A stretch of DNA of 64,000 nt, from NCBI GenBank assembly GCA_029721515.1, contig CM056570.1:5366601-5430600 (forward strand), in the 5' to 3' direction. Positions 37,401-50,700 of the stretch are shown here, piece after piece. The translations under genes were made by a program, and so were the position numbers. The notes under the pieces were generated by a model that was given only the letters and a program-made list of their open reading frames with translations, was not told the DNA's origin and ran no database searches. Every line of letters begins with the position of its first letter. Position 1 is the first letter of the stretch. The DNA is from Synanceia verrucosa (taxonomy: Eukaryota; Chordata; Actinopteri; Perciformes; Synanceiidae).

Positions 37401-40400
37401 CAGGAACTGCTAGGCTCTTAAAGATGCTGAATTCAATATCAGGTTATGGGACCTTAAATGCCACTGATGAAAATGCTTTTTCATTGTTTGCATGTGGATG
37501 GATGGATGGATGGATGGATGGATGGGGTGGGAGGGTTGTGGCAGCGAGGATTCTATTTCCAATGTGATGGCACGATGCCCTTGGGTCTGTTTTCTATCCC
37601 CCCACTAAGCTTCGCCTGAGGGAAACAGCCCGGCTTCCAGTTAGTGTGAACTCTGCAAACACACACATTTACATACACGCTCACTGTGTGAGGTGCAAAT
37701 GCTCATCTGTTCACCCATGCACGGACAGACACACACACTTTTTGCATTTCACCCATACTTGTTAGGCAATATTAAGAGTCTAACATGATCCTAGCATCTA
37801 CATTTTCTTTTACCCTTCACTTGCTGTTTTGGCCAATAAGTGGATTATGTGTGACTAAGACTAACAAAGGAGGGGGAAGGAGGGGAAATGGGGCTGTGAG
37901 GAGGTGGGTGTCGGGGTGTGGTCCATAAAGTGGATAAATCAATCCTCAGTCAAGCCCAAGCTCTGCATGTGGTCCTTCTTTACTGTCTCATTACTGCAGA
38001 GTCGAGCGGTGCAACTTTCAAAGTGGGCAATTAGTCGTGGTCATTGTTGCATTCAGAGCTCTGTTTGTGTTAATGTGAGCATGAAGAGAGAGATTTCTTT
38101 CTAGACAGTAAAAGGAGAAGGAGATCAAAGACGAGGCTGATTCCCCTGCCCTGTGGTCTGTTACCGCTGATAAGGTGGATCAGAAAGGGATGCAGACACA
38201 CCAACCACATGTATCCACACACACACAGCTGCTGTCTTTCAGTCCATTCTGTAATCACAGTCCAGCCATATGATATTTAGACTGTAATCCTCAGTGACAC
38301 AAGTCTATATTACAGGATGCTATCCAGAGAGTGGAACCCAATCAAATGCAACACACACACAGACACACACACACAGCCACTGATATGGTAGGCTGTAACC
38401 TGCATGGTTGTGAAAAAGGATAGCTTTCATTGACACAGAGAAACAGCATCAGATGCCCCCCAGCGACCCTCCGATTGGTTTCTGAGTGAATTGATCAAGC
38501 TTAAGTCTCACAACAGCTCTGAGCAGAAAACTGCTTGGTTTAATCCTGCAGAAGGAGCCCCGGCAACGGACAGAGGAGAGACTGACCTACATAGAGGATA
38601 TCACTTTCATCACCTATCAGATGAAGCCACTTCTTTGTTTTTAGAACTCCAAGGATCATCAGCATTAAATCCATGTTGATTATGTATCATGTTATATTGC
38701 AATTCCACTCTTAAGCTATGAAAATTGAACGTTACACTCTGCATGCAATGCACTGAATGCTTTATGCGTTGCTTGATATTTTCAACTGCCACTTGTAACA
38801 CACAAAAGTGCACACTTGTTACATTCTATTCTATATATTCTTTTCTATTGAACAGTATAGGCTTCTATTCTATTATTCTATTATTCTAACAGGCTTCTAT
38901 TTAAATTCAGTGCTTTTTTTTTTTTATTTACCTGTATATGGAGACATTTTCGATGAGGTCTGCAGTCTCTGTGTCCGTCATGATGATGCCTTTCGGTGAG
39001 ACAGTCAATGTTACTTTCCGAAACTTCTTAGCACTTGCTCTGGCCTGTGGACATGAAATATATGAAAAAAAAACACATTTACACAAGAAAATGCCTCAGA
39101 TCCACCCTGTCACTCTGACTTAAATACAAGATGATTTTACCTCTGATTTAACACAAAAAAACCCTCAAACGCATCCGTGGCTGCTGAACAAAGTTAGGCA
39201 GCCAGCATGAGTTGTCCAAATAATGTTGGGAATTTATAAAAGGTGACAGAACCAGAGGGGAGGAAAGCTGTGATGTGTGGCCCAGAATGAGGTCTAAGCA
39301 TTGCAACTTGAGGTCGGACTGGCAGTTGCTCACTCCCCCTGCTGCTCTGCTCCATCTGGAGTTTCAGAAAATACGGCCATTGTGCTGAGCTTGCAGTCTG
39401 TGTGAGAGAACGCCTGTTAACGATGACCTCCTTACCATGCAATTAGTAAGCAAATGAGAGCAGTTTACTTTCACAACCAAATGATATCAGGTTAAGAATC
39501 AGTGGAGTGGCTAAGGGAAAATAAATTATTTCATTGTTTGCTGTCAGTAAAGAGAAGCGGAGAATGAAAAGGAGCGGGATCTTTGTTTCAACAGAAACTA
39601 GGACTTCTGAAGTTCCTGGATATGGTGACAAGGAACAGCACACACTGCTTAAACCCTCAGCACTTACAATATGCTGAAACTGACATTATAATAGAGAGGG
39701 AACGAGTGCTGTGACTGACTGTGGCAACACATTCATGTAGGAAGTGCTAACAGCCACATTTTCTTCTGTCGTGTTACTCATGTTGTGCCACGAGGCAAAA
39801 ACCAGTCTGTCAGCTTGAGATACGCCAAGTTCAGCCCTTTTTCTATACGTCTGGTCCCTCCGCCTTGTCTTATCATGGCTGACTGAAGCATGTAGCGAAC
39901 GGAAAAGTCACAAATGCATTCAATAATCCCATTCAGGTTGATTGGTTTCCAAGGGAACAGACAGACAACCGAACTGCTTTTCCTGTCTTGGTGTAAATCA
40001 ATTGAATCTTAATCCTGCCATTAGGTTCGGTTCAGTCTCTAATTGAGAAGTGGGGGGGTTGTGATTAGGCTGCCTGCACCGAGCTTTTCTTTCTGCAGAG
40101 AAAGCCTTCCAGCAGATTAGACACTCTTATTGTTGGCAGCGTTCGGTGAAAAGGTGTGCATGTGTGTGAGCACGGAGGAAAAATGGGAAGAGGAAATGTA
40201 ATGTGTGAGTTCATGTGTGTTCATTAAAATAGTAGCAAATAGCAAACAGTTCATATATACTGTACAAATCTACTGGTTTTAATGCAAAAGATTTCAAAAA
40301 CTGGCAAAAACTGACAGGATCCAGAAATCCATGCTCAGAAATCCTCTGTGTAGCTCAGTGTTGTTAAGTAAATACACATCACTGCTTTAGCTGCTGCACA

Positions 40401-43400
40401 TGTGCAACCTCTGATAATCCTGGATTAGCTTCATTTTTATACAGCCATGCTGACCTTCATGTAAACATGTCCCAACTGGAACTATATGCCACGAGAATGA
40501 CACAGAGCCAAAGGTGAATGATGGTGATGTCTCATTTTAAAAGTCACTCTGATGAACAGTTAAATATGTCACACATCATTTCAATCTAATTTTTTTTCTT
40601 GTGAATGAACAGTTTGTCTGCATAATAACTTGAAAGGTCACACTGATCCATGAATTGGATGATTATGACAGTGTGACAGAATCATTGACATAAAAGACAT
40701 CTTCTAGTCTGTCATTGTATGGTGCAACTCCACCAATTTATCATTCATAAATGGCCATCCTGACAAATTTTGCAAACCGTATCACCCTGCTTTATGTGGC
40801 TAAAATCTGAATTTGACAAGTACTCACTTTAAAGTTGTTCAGATAATGTGCACTGCAGTTAGAGGCTGTAATTTCACAAATCCCCAAGAGACTTTCTATT
40901 AAAAGCATCGCTGTAATTGAAATTATCACAATGTCACTTTGGAAAATTCACGTTGCTATTGAAGGTCCTTGCCTACAGAAATTATAACATGTAGCATATT
41001 AGGGCTGGATCATATCACCGAAAAATGTTTTTTTCCACATCCAAATTATGATTTTAATTGATTAAAAAAGGTCTACAAAAGACAAACAAAATTATACTTT
41101 CCTCGAATTTTACTTAAAAAAAAAACTTCTTGAAAAAATGCACCCCAAAGAAAAACCAAAGTTAAACATAAATTGCCTACAGCATATGCACAATTGCTGC
41201 AGATTGCGGAGGAGAAAATGTATTTTTTTAGGAATAAACTCCTCACCTTTATTTATTATTTTACCAATGTCTGACAAGAACTAAGTTCAAGTTTTGTCCT
41301 GTGAGTACAGTGGGCGACTAGAAGCAAGATTTGCACAAAAGATTCAATACAACTTCATTATGAAGGTTGCATGAGTCAGGAGTGGAACAGTGACTCACCG
41401 TGGCAACGATCCTGTGAATGGCAGCTGAGGCCATGTCCTCTCCTTTGGGCTGGCCCACTAGAGTCATACCCAGGTACTTCACATTGAACACCATCCCCTC
41501 CAGCAGAGTCTCCTTGGTGTCCGTCCAGTTCTCTGGCAGCTCTGGTCGGACAAACGCACAGAACATAAGAAATCACACGTGATGTGACTAAACAAGGGTG
41601 AGTAATTAAAATGATCTCATGTGCTTCAAATATGTACAGAGCTATTATCAGCTTTTCAAATAGCTGTAGATGGATACTTATGACACATCACATAATCCAT
41701 TTAATACCACCCCGTGCATGGGATCAAGTTAGTTATTTTGAAAGATTAAAATTACATTTAAACAGACCGTTCAATAGGTAGCACAGACAGCTTGAGGGAC
41801 ACCAGAGAGACGTTACAGCTGAGCAGACAGTGATGATGTGTGGATATGCAGTCAGACTTTGCACAAATTATGTGTGATAAAATCATTTAAAAATTAAATG
41901 ACTTTTTATTGCACTGCTTAAAATGTTTTCCATCAGAGCTCTGCAATATGTTTACTACTTTAGAGTAATGAGAAAAGGTGGAAATTGTGTGTGCATTGGA
42001 AGATAAGAATTAGATAATGAATCCATCTCTGAGAGAATAATTATTCATGATTTATTGTGCATGAAACTATTTCACACTATGCTTACGATATTGAATGTGA
42101 GCTGAGACGTGTCATTATTTCTTACTGGGTAAAAATCTATGGTTTCTACAGCAGGAAACAGAATGGATCTCAGAGATTAAAAAAAAAAAATGCTGCTCAG
42201 GCCCAACAGTAGCAGCTGGGCTCTGATAGACATACAGAATGGCTGCAATGTCCTGCTGTTGCTGTGATTTCCAACAGGTAGCACCAAGCTGTCCTCTAGC
42301 AGAATACTGATGGCAGGCAAGGGGGGGGGGGGCGTGCTCATGGAGAGAGCTTAAAATATCTCCCAACTACACCTAGACACCCTGCAGTGGAGCATCAGGA
42401 GAGAGATAACTTACAAAACTATGCAATAGACCACATTTTGTGATAAAGTGAGATAGACAAAATTATGAGCAAGAATGGGTATAGAAAAAGAAAGAATGAG
42501 ACACAATACATGTCTAACAGTCTACTGGGCTACACTGGCACCAAATTCCCCACATGGGCTGAGCCATCTGTCACTGGCAGGCACCATGCAGCTGTGAAGG
42601 CGAACAGCAGAGAACGCCATCCCCTTACACCACTTCCAACAACTCTGAATTATTAACTAATCTTCAGTCATACTATGGGGTCTGCCTTAAAACCAGAGCT
42701 TTTGATGTTATTAAATGTGATTGCTTAGAAGGGGGACAGCACGATCGGTTGCTTTCGACTTGTTCTGAACGAGACGATTAAAAGTCTAGGCTGCTAGAGG
42801 TTGTAGCTTTAACACTTAAATGGCAGTGAAGCTGCCGGCCGAGAACTATGAATTTCTTTGAGAGTGTTTTTCTAATGCACTATTGATCCATGAGGGAGAA
42901 ATGCATGCTTTCTTTTTCTCCTCTCCAGGAGGTTCGAGGTCAGTTTCAGCTACTGAACACAGCAGGGTTCACACTTTTGGCGAGAACAGAAATAAACACA
43001 AAAAGCGACATAAAATAAGGGACACTATTTCTGCTATGCTATTAATGCTTATAAATATAACTCATAATCAGCCTAAATCTTTACTAGAAGTATTACTGGT
43101 AATTTATGACTTTGTTGCTTCTAGTTTTAGCCTTACCCTTTACACATTGCAGTATATCTAGAAAGTATAGCCACTACATGCATGCAGTACTTGAGACCAG
43201 ATGAGTCAGCCGTAAATATTTCAGATTTTCACACATTTTCAACCAGTCAGACTTCACCAGCTAGCTCAGGCTGATAAAGACAGTCATCAGATGACAAAAT
43301 AGATAGAAATTAGAAGCTTTTGCTACTTTGCTGTGAAAATGGAGACCCGTAAACCGTGCTATGATTTTTGAGCGTTATAAAGGATGTATGCTGTCATGCT

Positions 43401-46400
43401 TTTTCTCTTTCCTTTGGTGTGTTATACCATTTTTTCATGCATAAAAGGTCTGCCAAGTCACCAAGCCAACGCCAAAGGGAGTTACCACAGAAACACTGCT
43501 TTGCTTGAAATCCTGCCTTTTCTTCCATAATGGGGCGATGGCACCAACACATCTGCATAATACCTGCCCTGGCTCAGTTTGGCATGCCCTAAAAGAAAGC
43601 TAGTTAAAATGGAAAAACCTAAGGGTAGCAGGGTTTAGCGAAGGGTCACATCCACACAGTTAAAATATGCTTCAGCTTGATCAGTCCTTCAGTACAGTTT
43701 GGGTTATCCCAAGTTGTGATCCAGCTCCTGGTCAAAGGATTTACCGCATGGTTGCCTTCTTTAAAATGTCACAAAGCGCTGAAATGCTACAGTCCATGTT
43801 GTCTTCACCAGGCTACACACATGAATTATTAAAGGACTTCATGTTGATGCTGCAGGGTTTCCAATATATAACCCCCTAAAAGAGGAGCGCTTAAATTTTT
43901 AATAAATCCCGTGCGAGTCTACAGAGAGGCTGGGACTGATAAGAGTGACAGGCTCAAGCAGAGGGAGGCTAATTGGATTTTAACATGTTGAAGAAAAAAA
44001 ACTGGGGAAGACGGAGCATTTGAACTTTTATTTTTCTATACGCTGTACATTTGACATCTGTGTGAGAGTGTGCCAAAGTGATCTAATTTAAAAGGAGCAC
44101 AAAACAAGATTAGAGAGGGCGAGGCCTCGGCGGTGCACTGATGATGTTTCCATCTTTATTAAAGTGATGCCTGGCAACACTTCCACACCCAGGCTGATTC
44201 CATCACCACACCAAAACATCACAGCTGGTGAACATGAAAGTAAACATTACAATGAAGGCATGGAGCGATTTCATGACATTTTGCTCCACTGGGCCTCAAG
44301 TGTATTCACATAAAAGTTACAATACCATTGCCCGGAGATGTTGGGCATTGTAAAATATCCAACACTCTGGGGAATGAACAAGTGAAGAGTGTAACCATTT
44401 CACAGTAGCTGATCGGCCCACTGAGGTATAATAGGCACCATGTGCTCTGCACGCCTTCAGCTACATGCAGTGATCACCAGCTGTCTCCTTGAGCTCCACG
44501 CTCAGTAATTTAATTTGCACTGTGAAGTCAAAAATCATACCCGTGTGAATTCTGCTCTGGCTGAACACCTAAACTGATGGTTAATTAATAACACAAACAT
44601 GAGTGCACAGACATGCACAACACAGGGAGAAAGGGCATGCATGGGGCACACAGACATATAGGATTACCAAAAGATACCAGCATCAGAATTAACTGCAAAG
44701 ACTGTTAGAATAAGTGTGTGCCTGCAGGGTTAAAATAACAAAAGTATTCCCTGTTTTCAATTCCCCCACAGGTCAGTAAGTAGGCCATTCTTTTCTCACA
44801 GCATCTTGGTTTAAATCCAACGGAATAAGTACAACACCAATACGTATGAGAGAGGACATGTTCAGCTTTTCAGACCCAAGTGACACCCCCATCCTCCACA
44901 TCCTTATAATCTAATCTCTCTGCCTTACTGTTTTTTACTCATCCGATGGAACTTTGAATCTAGGACACCACCTTGACAGGGAAAATAGGCCGCACATTCA
45001 GGGAAGACGCTGGGCTGTGATGGTGTGTGTGTGGGAGGTGGGGTGTTACTGGTTTCCTGATTCTGCCTTGAGGGGGAACCGAGTAAAGCTAAGTCCTTCC
45101 TTTCAAGCTCTCGCTCTTCTCACTGTTTTCTTAATTCTCTCCCTGCATTCACCTCTCTCACCCACTGTATCTTCACTTCCTCTGGCTCGGATCGAACCCA
45201 CACTCTTCTTAAAAAAAATCCTCCTCTTCACATGGAGGAGAGATTAGTTTATGAAGAGGGGCTTGGGGATATTTATTAATATTTCAGATTATCAATCAGA
45301 GCTACAGCACGAGCCACGCCTCAAACGTCAACAGTAGCAAAGATGGAGTCACAGAGGATCAAACAGACCATGTTGCTAAGCAACCACATATTTAATAACG
45401 AAGAGCCCAGCAGCAGCATGGAGGTGGTACCTGCACATTACATTACTGAACACCTTGGCAAGGCATCAAAGGAAGCAGTACAAACCACATAAAGTGCTCA
45501 GATAACAGTGTGGAATTACCCTGCACTCTGAACTGGAGCAGTACAAAAAACTCCCACCTCTGGGATTTAATATTACACATCCAATGGGCCCAAATACACT
45601 AAGAGGCATTAAAAACGCAACATTGTATTTTTTCGATATTAATTTAAAATTTTCATAATTTATTGGCCGACTTCACTTGGTATGATACTGAACATGAATG
45701 AACAAAAGCAACAATAGAAAAATTAATTGACATGGATTACAAATGTCAGTCTCTTGTGTGATCGTCGTGGCATAGACATGATGAGCGCGTTGATTTCGGC
45801 CACTGGAATCGCTTCCCACTCTTCCAAGAGTGCAGTACGGAGAACAGCAACCGTCACCGGCAGTGGAATACGACGCCGTACATGCCGATCCAGATTGTCC
45901 CAAAGGTGTTCAATCGGATTCATATCTGGGGAATAAGGCGGCCAGTCCATAACCTGCACATTATGTCTGTGCATAACGTGCCTGCAGGCGTGAGATAGTG
46001 CATCTGTGGACGCCAAAATGCCTGGCTACCCTCGCTTCGGTCATTCCGGATCTCAGCATACCAATGGCCTGCTCCCTCATGTTTGCTGCTAAGCGTGGCA
46101 TGGTGACCGTCTGTGACAGCTTGCATTTTTCCTCTGGGTTTTTAAAGCCTTGACCAGTTGAGCTCAAATCACCAAAAGAACTCATTGAAAGCTTTCAAAC
46201 AATGTCCTAACGAATCACACATGCAAAAGCAGGGATTGGTACCGTCTGCCACGTTAATTTATTGTTTGAGCTGAAAAATGTGGCTCCATAGTTTAGCCAC
46301 GAGTGGTAGTAAACAAAACATTCTTTTGTATACAAAGTAGTTGTATCCAATTTTATTTTACATTGACTTTGTTGTGTTTTTAATGCCTCTTAGTGTACTA

Positions 46401-47714
46401 AACCTCATGTTCAAAACTCTTCCACCTCGACTGTCACTCCTTTCATTTCACTATCCTCACACTGACACATACTGGAAAAGGTTACAAACCACCTTCTGTC
46501 TACCTGTGCAAACGATTAAGAAGCAATTTAATAAAGACAATAATATTACAGTATTACATGTGGCATCTTCATGTTGCTCATTTTTTCTGACCAACACTCT
46601 GAAATCTAAAGATTTTCCTTTTTACTATCATAAAAACTAAGAAAATCAGCAAAAGACAAGCTGGAATTGAGGAAGGTTAGAAGTATTTTGCTTGTTATTT
46701 TTTGGTGGTATTACACTTAATACAGCTCTGCACACCTCAGATACAGTGAAGAATAGCAAATACCCTGAAAAATTTGACTTCTTTCTATTGCTCAATATCA
46801 ATATTATCGAAAAAACCTTATGAGGGAAGAGGCAAACCTCTGTATGATGGATTTTGGTCACATTTTCCTTTATTATGAGTACTGACTCCAGTACAGACAC
46901 CTTTTTTTATTCCCCACTCTGTCACTGTTTAATTACACCTCTCTTGTGTTTTCTTTTTTCTTTTTGTAATAAGAGATTTCACTGAACTCTCATTTCATTG
47001 TGACGCTTTTTATCTTCTGCTGACAAAAGCTGTCGAGCAAAAACAAATGTAAGCAAAACCAATAAAAGAGATGATTCAAATCCTTGAAGACTATAAAGAG
47101 ATTTATTTGCTGTGTGACTACTTGTATTAAAAAAAAACAGGCCTATCCTCTCAGAATGGACTCATCAAGCTTCTGTCATCTAGTTTCAACTATTTGCCCT
47201 GGAGGTTGTTGAATGAGTCTACACTGGTGTGGTTCTTTCAATATAATCCCCTTTTCACCAGAAGCCCTCATTAATTGCTTTCACTTCAAACACCCTATCT
47301 GCTGTTGATCATAATGATGATGTGAGTTATCCAGTACATGCATGGCTGAGCAAATAGAGCCACAGCAAAGTGGGACTGTTCGGGACAGACAGAGGAAATG
47401 GTATCATGCAGAAACTAAGAGAAATTAAACACGTTCAGCATGACCTGTAGAATAAATAACAGTAGATCACAGCAGCTGTCAGTTGAATAATCAATTAGTT
47501 ACCAACAATTGTTTGAATCGGCAACCATTTTGAAAATTGAGTAATCAGTTAGAGTAATTTCAGAAGGAAAAAAGTGGTTTAAATTGTTGCTCTTCTTCAA
47601 TGTGAATATTTTCTGGTTTCTTTACACTAATGTCTCTGAGTCGAGGACAACATCCTGGGCTTTCAGAAACACTGACCAACATTTTTCTCTATTTTTTCAT
47701 CCCTTTAAGGATAA

Positions 47715-47745
<31 letters not shown>

Positions 47746-50700
47746 TAAAAATAAAAAAAATGGCAAAGAAAATTCCCTAAATGAAAGGTCTTCCTTCAAC
47801 TACAGTAAGAAGTGGAGCTGAAAATCCCTGGAAGCATGAAAGACAAGGGTATGTGCGATAAGTAACTTAAGTAGATTAAAAATAATCACCAAAACATAAT
47901 CAAAACTTGATGAAAGACTTCCTATAATGTCTTGAATGCAAATGATCTGACTGCAGTTATTATGCAAAACATAGTGTGCGTTCTGTATATCATAAATGAG
48001 ACGCGATCAAACTTCTTCTTTTTTCTTTTTTTTCAAAAAACACGCAGCAGGAAAACAGCCTCATCTTTTCTACTCTAAAAAGCCTGTTTTTACCTAAGAA
48101 GGCGTCCAGAGAGTGAAATGAGATTATCACAGGTTATTTTAGAGGTAGGCTTTATTTCACAGACATTTTTATTCCTGAAAAGGATTTTCTCTAAACATAG
48201 AAAAAAAAAAAATAAATAAATAAAGAATTTCCAGGAAGCAGAATACTGTAATATTCAACTAGAGGTGATGCAGTGCATCATTCAACCCCGATGAACAATT
48301 ATAGTGGAGCACATAAGATGCATGGTGGTTGATTGATGACAAATGATTGTTTAAAACAAAGACATAAAACTGTTGTATTGTTGAAACTGTTGAATGTGTT
48401 TAATAAACATGTTCAGTGCAGATATATTCTCTTCTATCTGTTTGCTCATGCAAAATGAAACTTGATTAATAGTAGTTAAACAGTTTAATTTTTAAAAATA
48501 ACGTTAAAACCCACTTTTATTCCCTTAACTTTTGACCCAGTATAAGACTTTGCTTCTGTTTCACTATTTTTTTTTATTATTTTTTACTGTTTTTATGGTT
48601 GTTTATGTACAGCACTTTGTTTTCAGTTGTGATTGTTTTTTTAAAGTGCTTTATAAATAAAGTTGAGTTGAGTTAATATAGATTAAAAATGATTGATATT
48701 TAATCGCGATTAATCAAAATTAATCCGAGCCCAAATTTTTTTTGCTTCACTAAGCACCAATGACTCAAACAGCCAGAGGAGAAATTGTTCATTATACATA
48801 TGTTCGCAGTCTCCTGACAGTAGTAATTTATCATTGTATAAAGTGCATTAAATATGGAGGAGACTTGCACCACAGTAAATGTCCATTTAAAGTACCTTGG
48901 ATCACTTTTATTGAGTGACTCAGCGGCCACGGTTTGTCTTTGTCCGGCCTGTGAAATTAAAACTTTTGAGATTTTTTATACAGCATGGGTCTGAAGCACC
49001 AAGCTCAATATTACACCCAATGACCTGTATATAAATTTCATCCCACAATTATTAGTTTTCAAGTTCAAAGCCATTTCTACATGCAGAAACTGAGGAGAAA
49101 TTCTAAACTAAGGGCTCCATCAACACCTACATTATGATGGTATATATTATAAGTCAAATAATATAACCACATAATATAACCACAGATACTGAAGGAAATC
49201 TTTCCTTGCGGCTATTTATTCATAAAGCATAATTGCTCAGCGCCGTGGAAGGATTGTTTTCATTAGCAATTCAAACGGGGCACGATTCTCTCTTTGCTGA
49301 TACAGATCTTTCTCCCTGGAGTCTGCTGGCTCCCATTTCAACATCTTCCTCAACTATAAATATCTCCCACGACAGAAACCCATTCATGAAACAAACACTC
49401 TGGATTTATATTTTTGTTTTCTATGCAAGGGTAAGGCTGTGACTTTTAAAAGGAGAAACATGATCCCAAGATTTCCTAATCCTGTGCCGGAGAGGATTGC
49501 TAGGAAAAGAGCACTTTGCTCCAGCGATCATTAGTATCCCCATCCATTATCACACAGCAAAGCAAAACAAGTCTCCTTTGGGAGCTGCTGATCTCATTTT
49601 AGAAAGTGTATCTGTGCCCCTTTCCCATCCGAGGGCTTCCTACAGAAGTCTCCTCTAATGCGGTAAAACACTTTAGACCCTTCCAGCTGAGTGATGGATG
49701 CCAGTCTGACACTGCCGGATACCTCCTGGAGGATCAGGGGTGTTAAAGAGGTAATCAGTTGGAGTGTTTGAGCTGTGTTGTATAATTTATACATGTTTTC
49801 TTGTATACGTTTAGGGACATCATGGTAAATTTTAGTCTTGTGCACACACATTTGGATATAAGGAGTGGCTACCAAATAAAGTTGAATCAATGGATCCGTT
49901 AACTAAATATGAATCAGAAAAGATCCTTTTTAACAGCGTCTCATTCAAAAAAAATGTGCCTGAGGTCTGCCTTCAGGAAGAAGAAAGTAACCGGTGCATG
50001 AGGGATATGTGGAATATATTCTATCTTTGTACTTCAAGGGACACTCGCATTTCATATTATATCATATTTTCATCATATAACCTCTTACTTGGTTTAGTGT
50101 GGTTCTATGTTCTTATAAGAAAGTGTTTTGATGTTGTTATTTTGCTAATATTGTCATTTTTTTGCACTTTATTCCACTTTTTGCACTATTGTGCACTGTA
50201 TAAACTTTTTAAAAATCTTTTGAATTCTTTTTAGATAAAGTGTTTACAATTTCCTACTGTGTATGGCAAATGCAAAAATTTATCTCGGGATAAATAAAGA
50301 TTTATCTTATCTTGTCTTATTATGACAGTTATACTGTTAAATTAATTAAACTATGGTTCACATACATGGTAAAGTTAGTTTCTCTGACCGACACCCAATC
50401 TTCTAGTGATATTTCTAGCATTTCTATAAAGGGATACATAAAACAAAAACAAGTGTCAGCCTGACAGATGATCCTCGAGCAAAGAGTCTACAAATCACCA
50501 AAACATTCCCAGTGGAAATCAGATCTCGAGTGTGACCTTATCCCACCAAGACAAGGGCACGATGTAAAATAGATGTAAATACAATATAATTCATAATTTA
50601 ACTGATAAGAGGAAGCCATTAAAGGTAATTCACTAATCTGAGTTGGTTTAAACATAGCTTTTGACAACAAGTACATCCATAATTTCCCTGGTTGGGATCA

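Larger units (their letters stand above)
32532..38931 (-). other. ldlrap1: ldlrap1 intron 3
   Basis: About 6.4 kb. Holds an L1/Tx1-like LINE fragment (33845-34432) and a (GGAT)n tract (37496-37525). Elsewhere I see only AT-rich unique-looking sequence and chance open frames. Confidence 0.7.
45597..46395 (-). mobile_element. internally deleted Tc1/mariner-like element
   Basis: It is flanked by TA on both sides. Terminal inverted repeats of about 26 bases (CACTAAGAGGCATTAAAAAC then A/G-CAACA) lie at 45597 and, inverted, at 46395. At 799 bp it is about half the size of an intact Tc1-like element. On the minus strand it keeps the transposase N-terminus (MPRLAANMREQAIGMLRSGM and an HTH with RHFGVHRCTISRLQ) and the C-terminal catalytic block with WPPYSPDMNPIEHLWD. 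The middle, including the first catalytic Asp region, is deleted, and the two parts are in different frames, so no active transposase is made. Confidence 0.9.
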
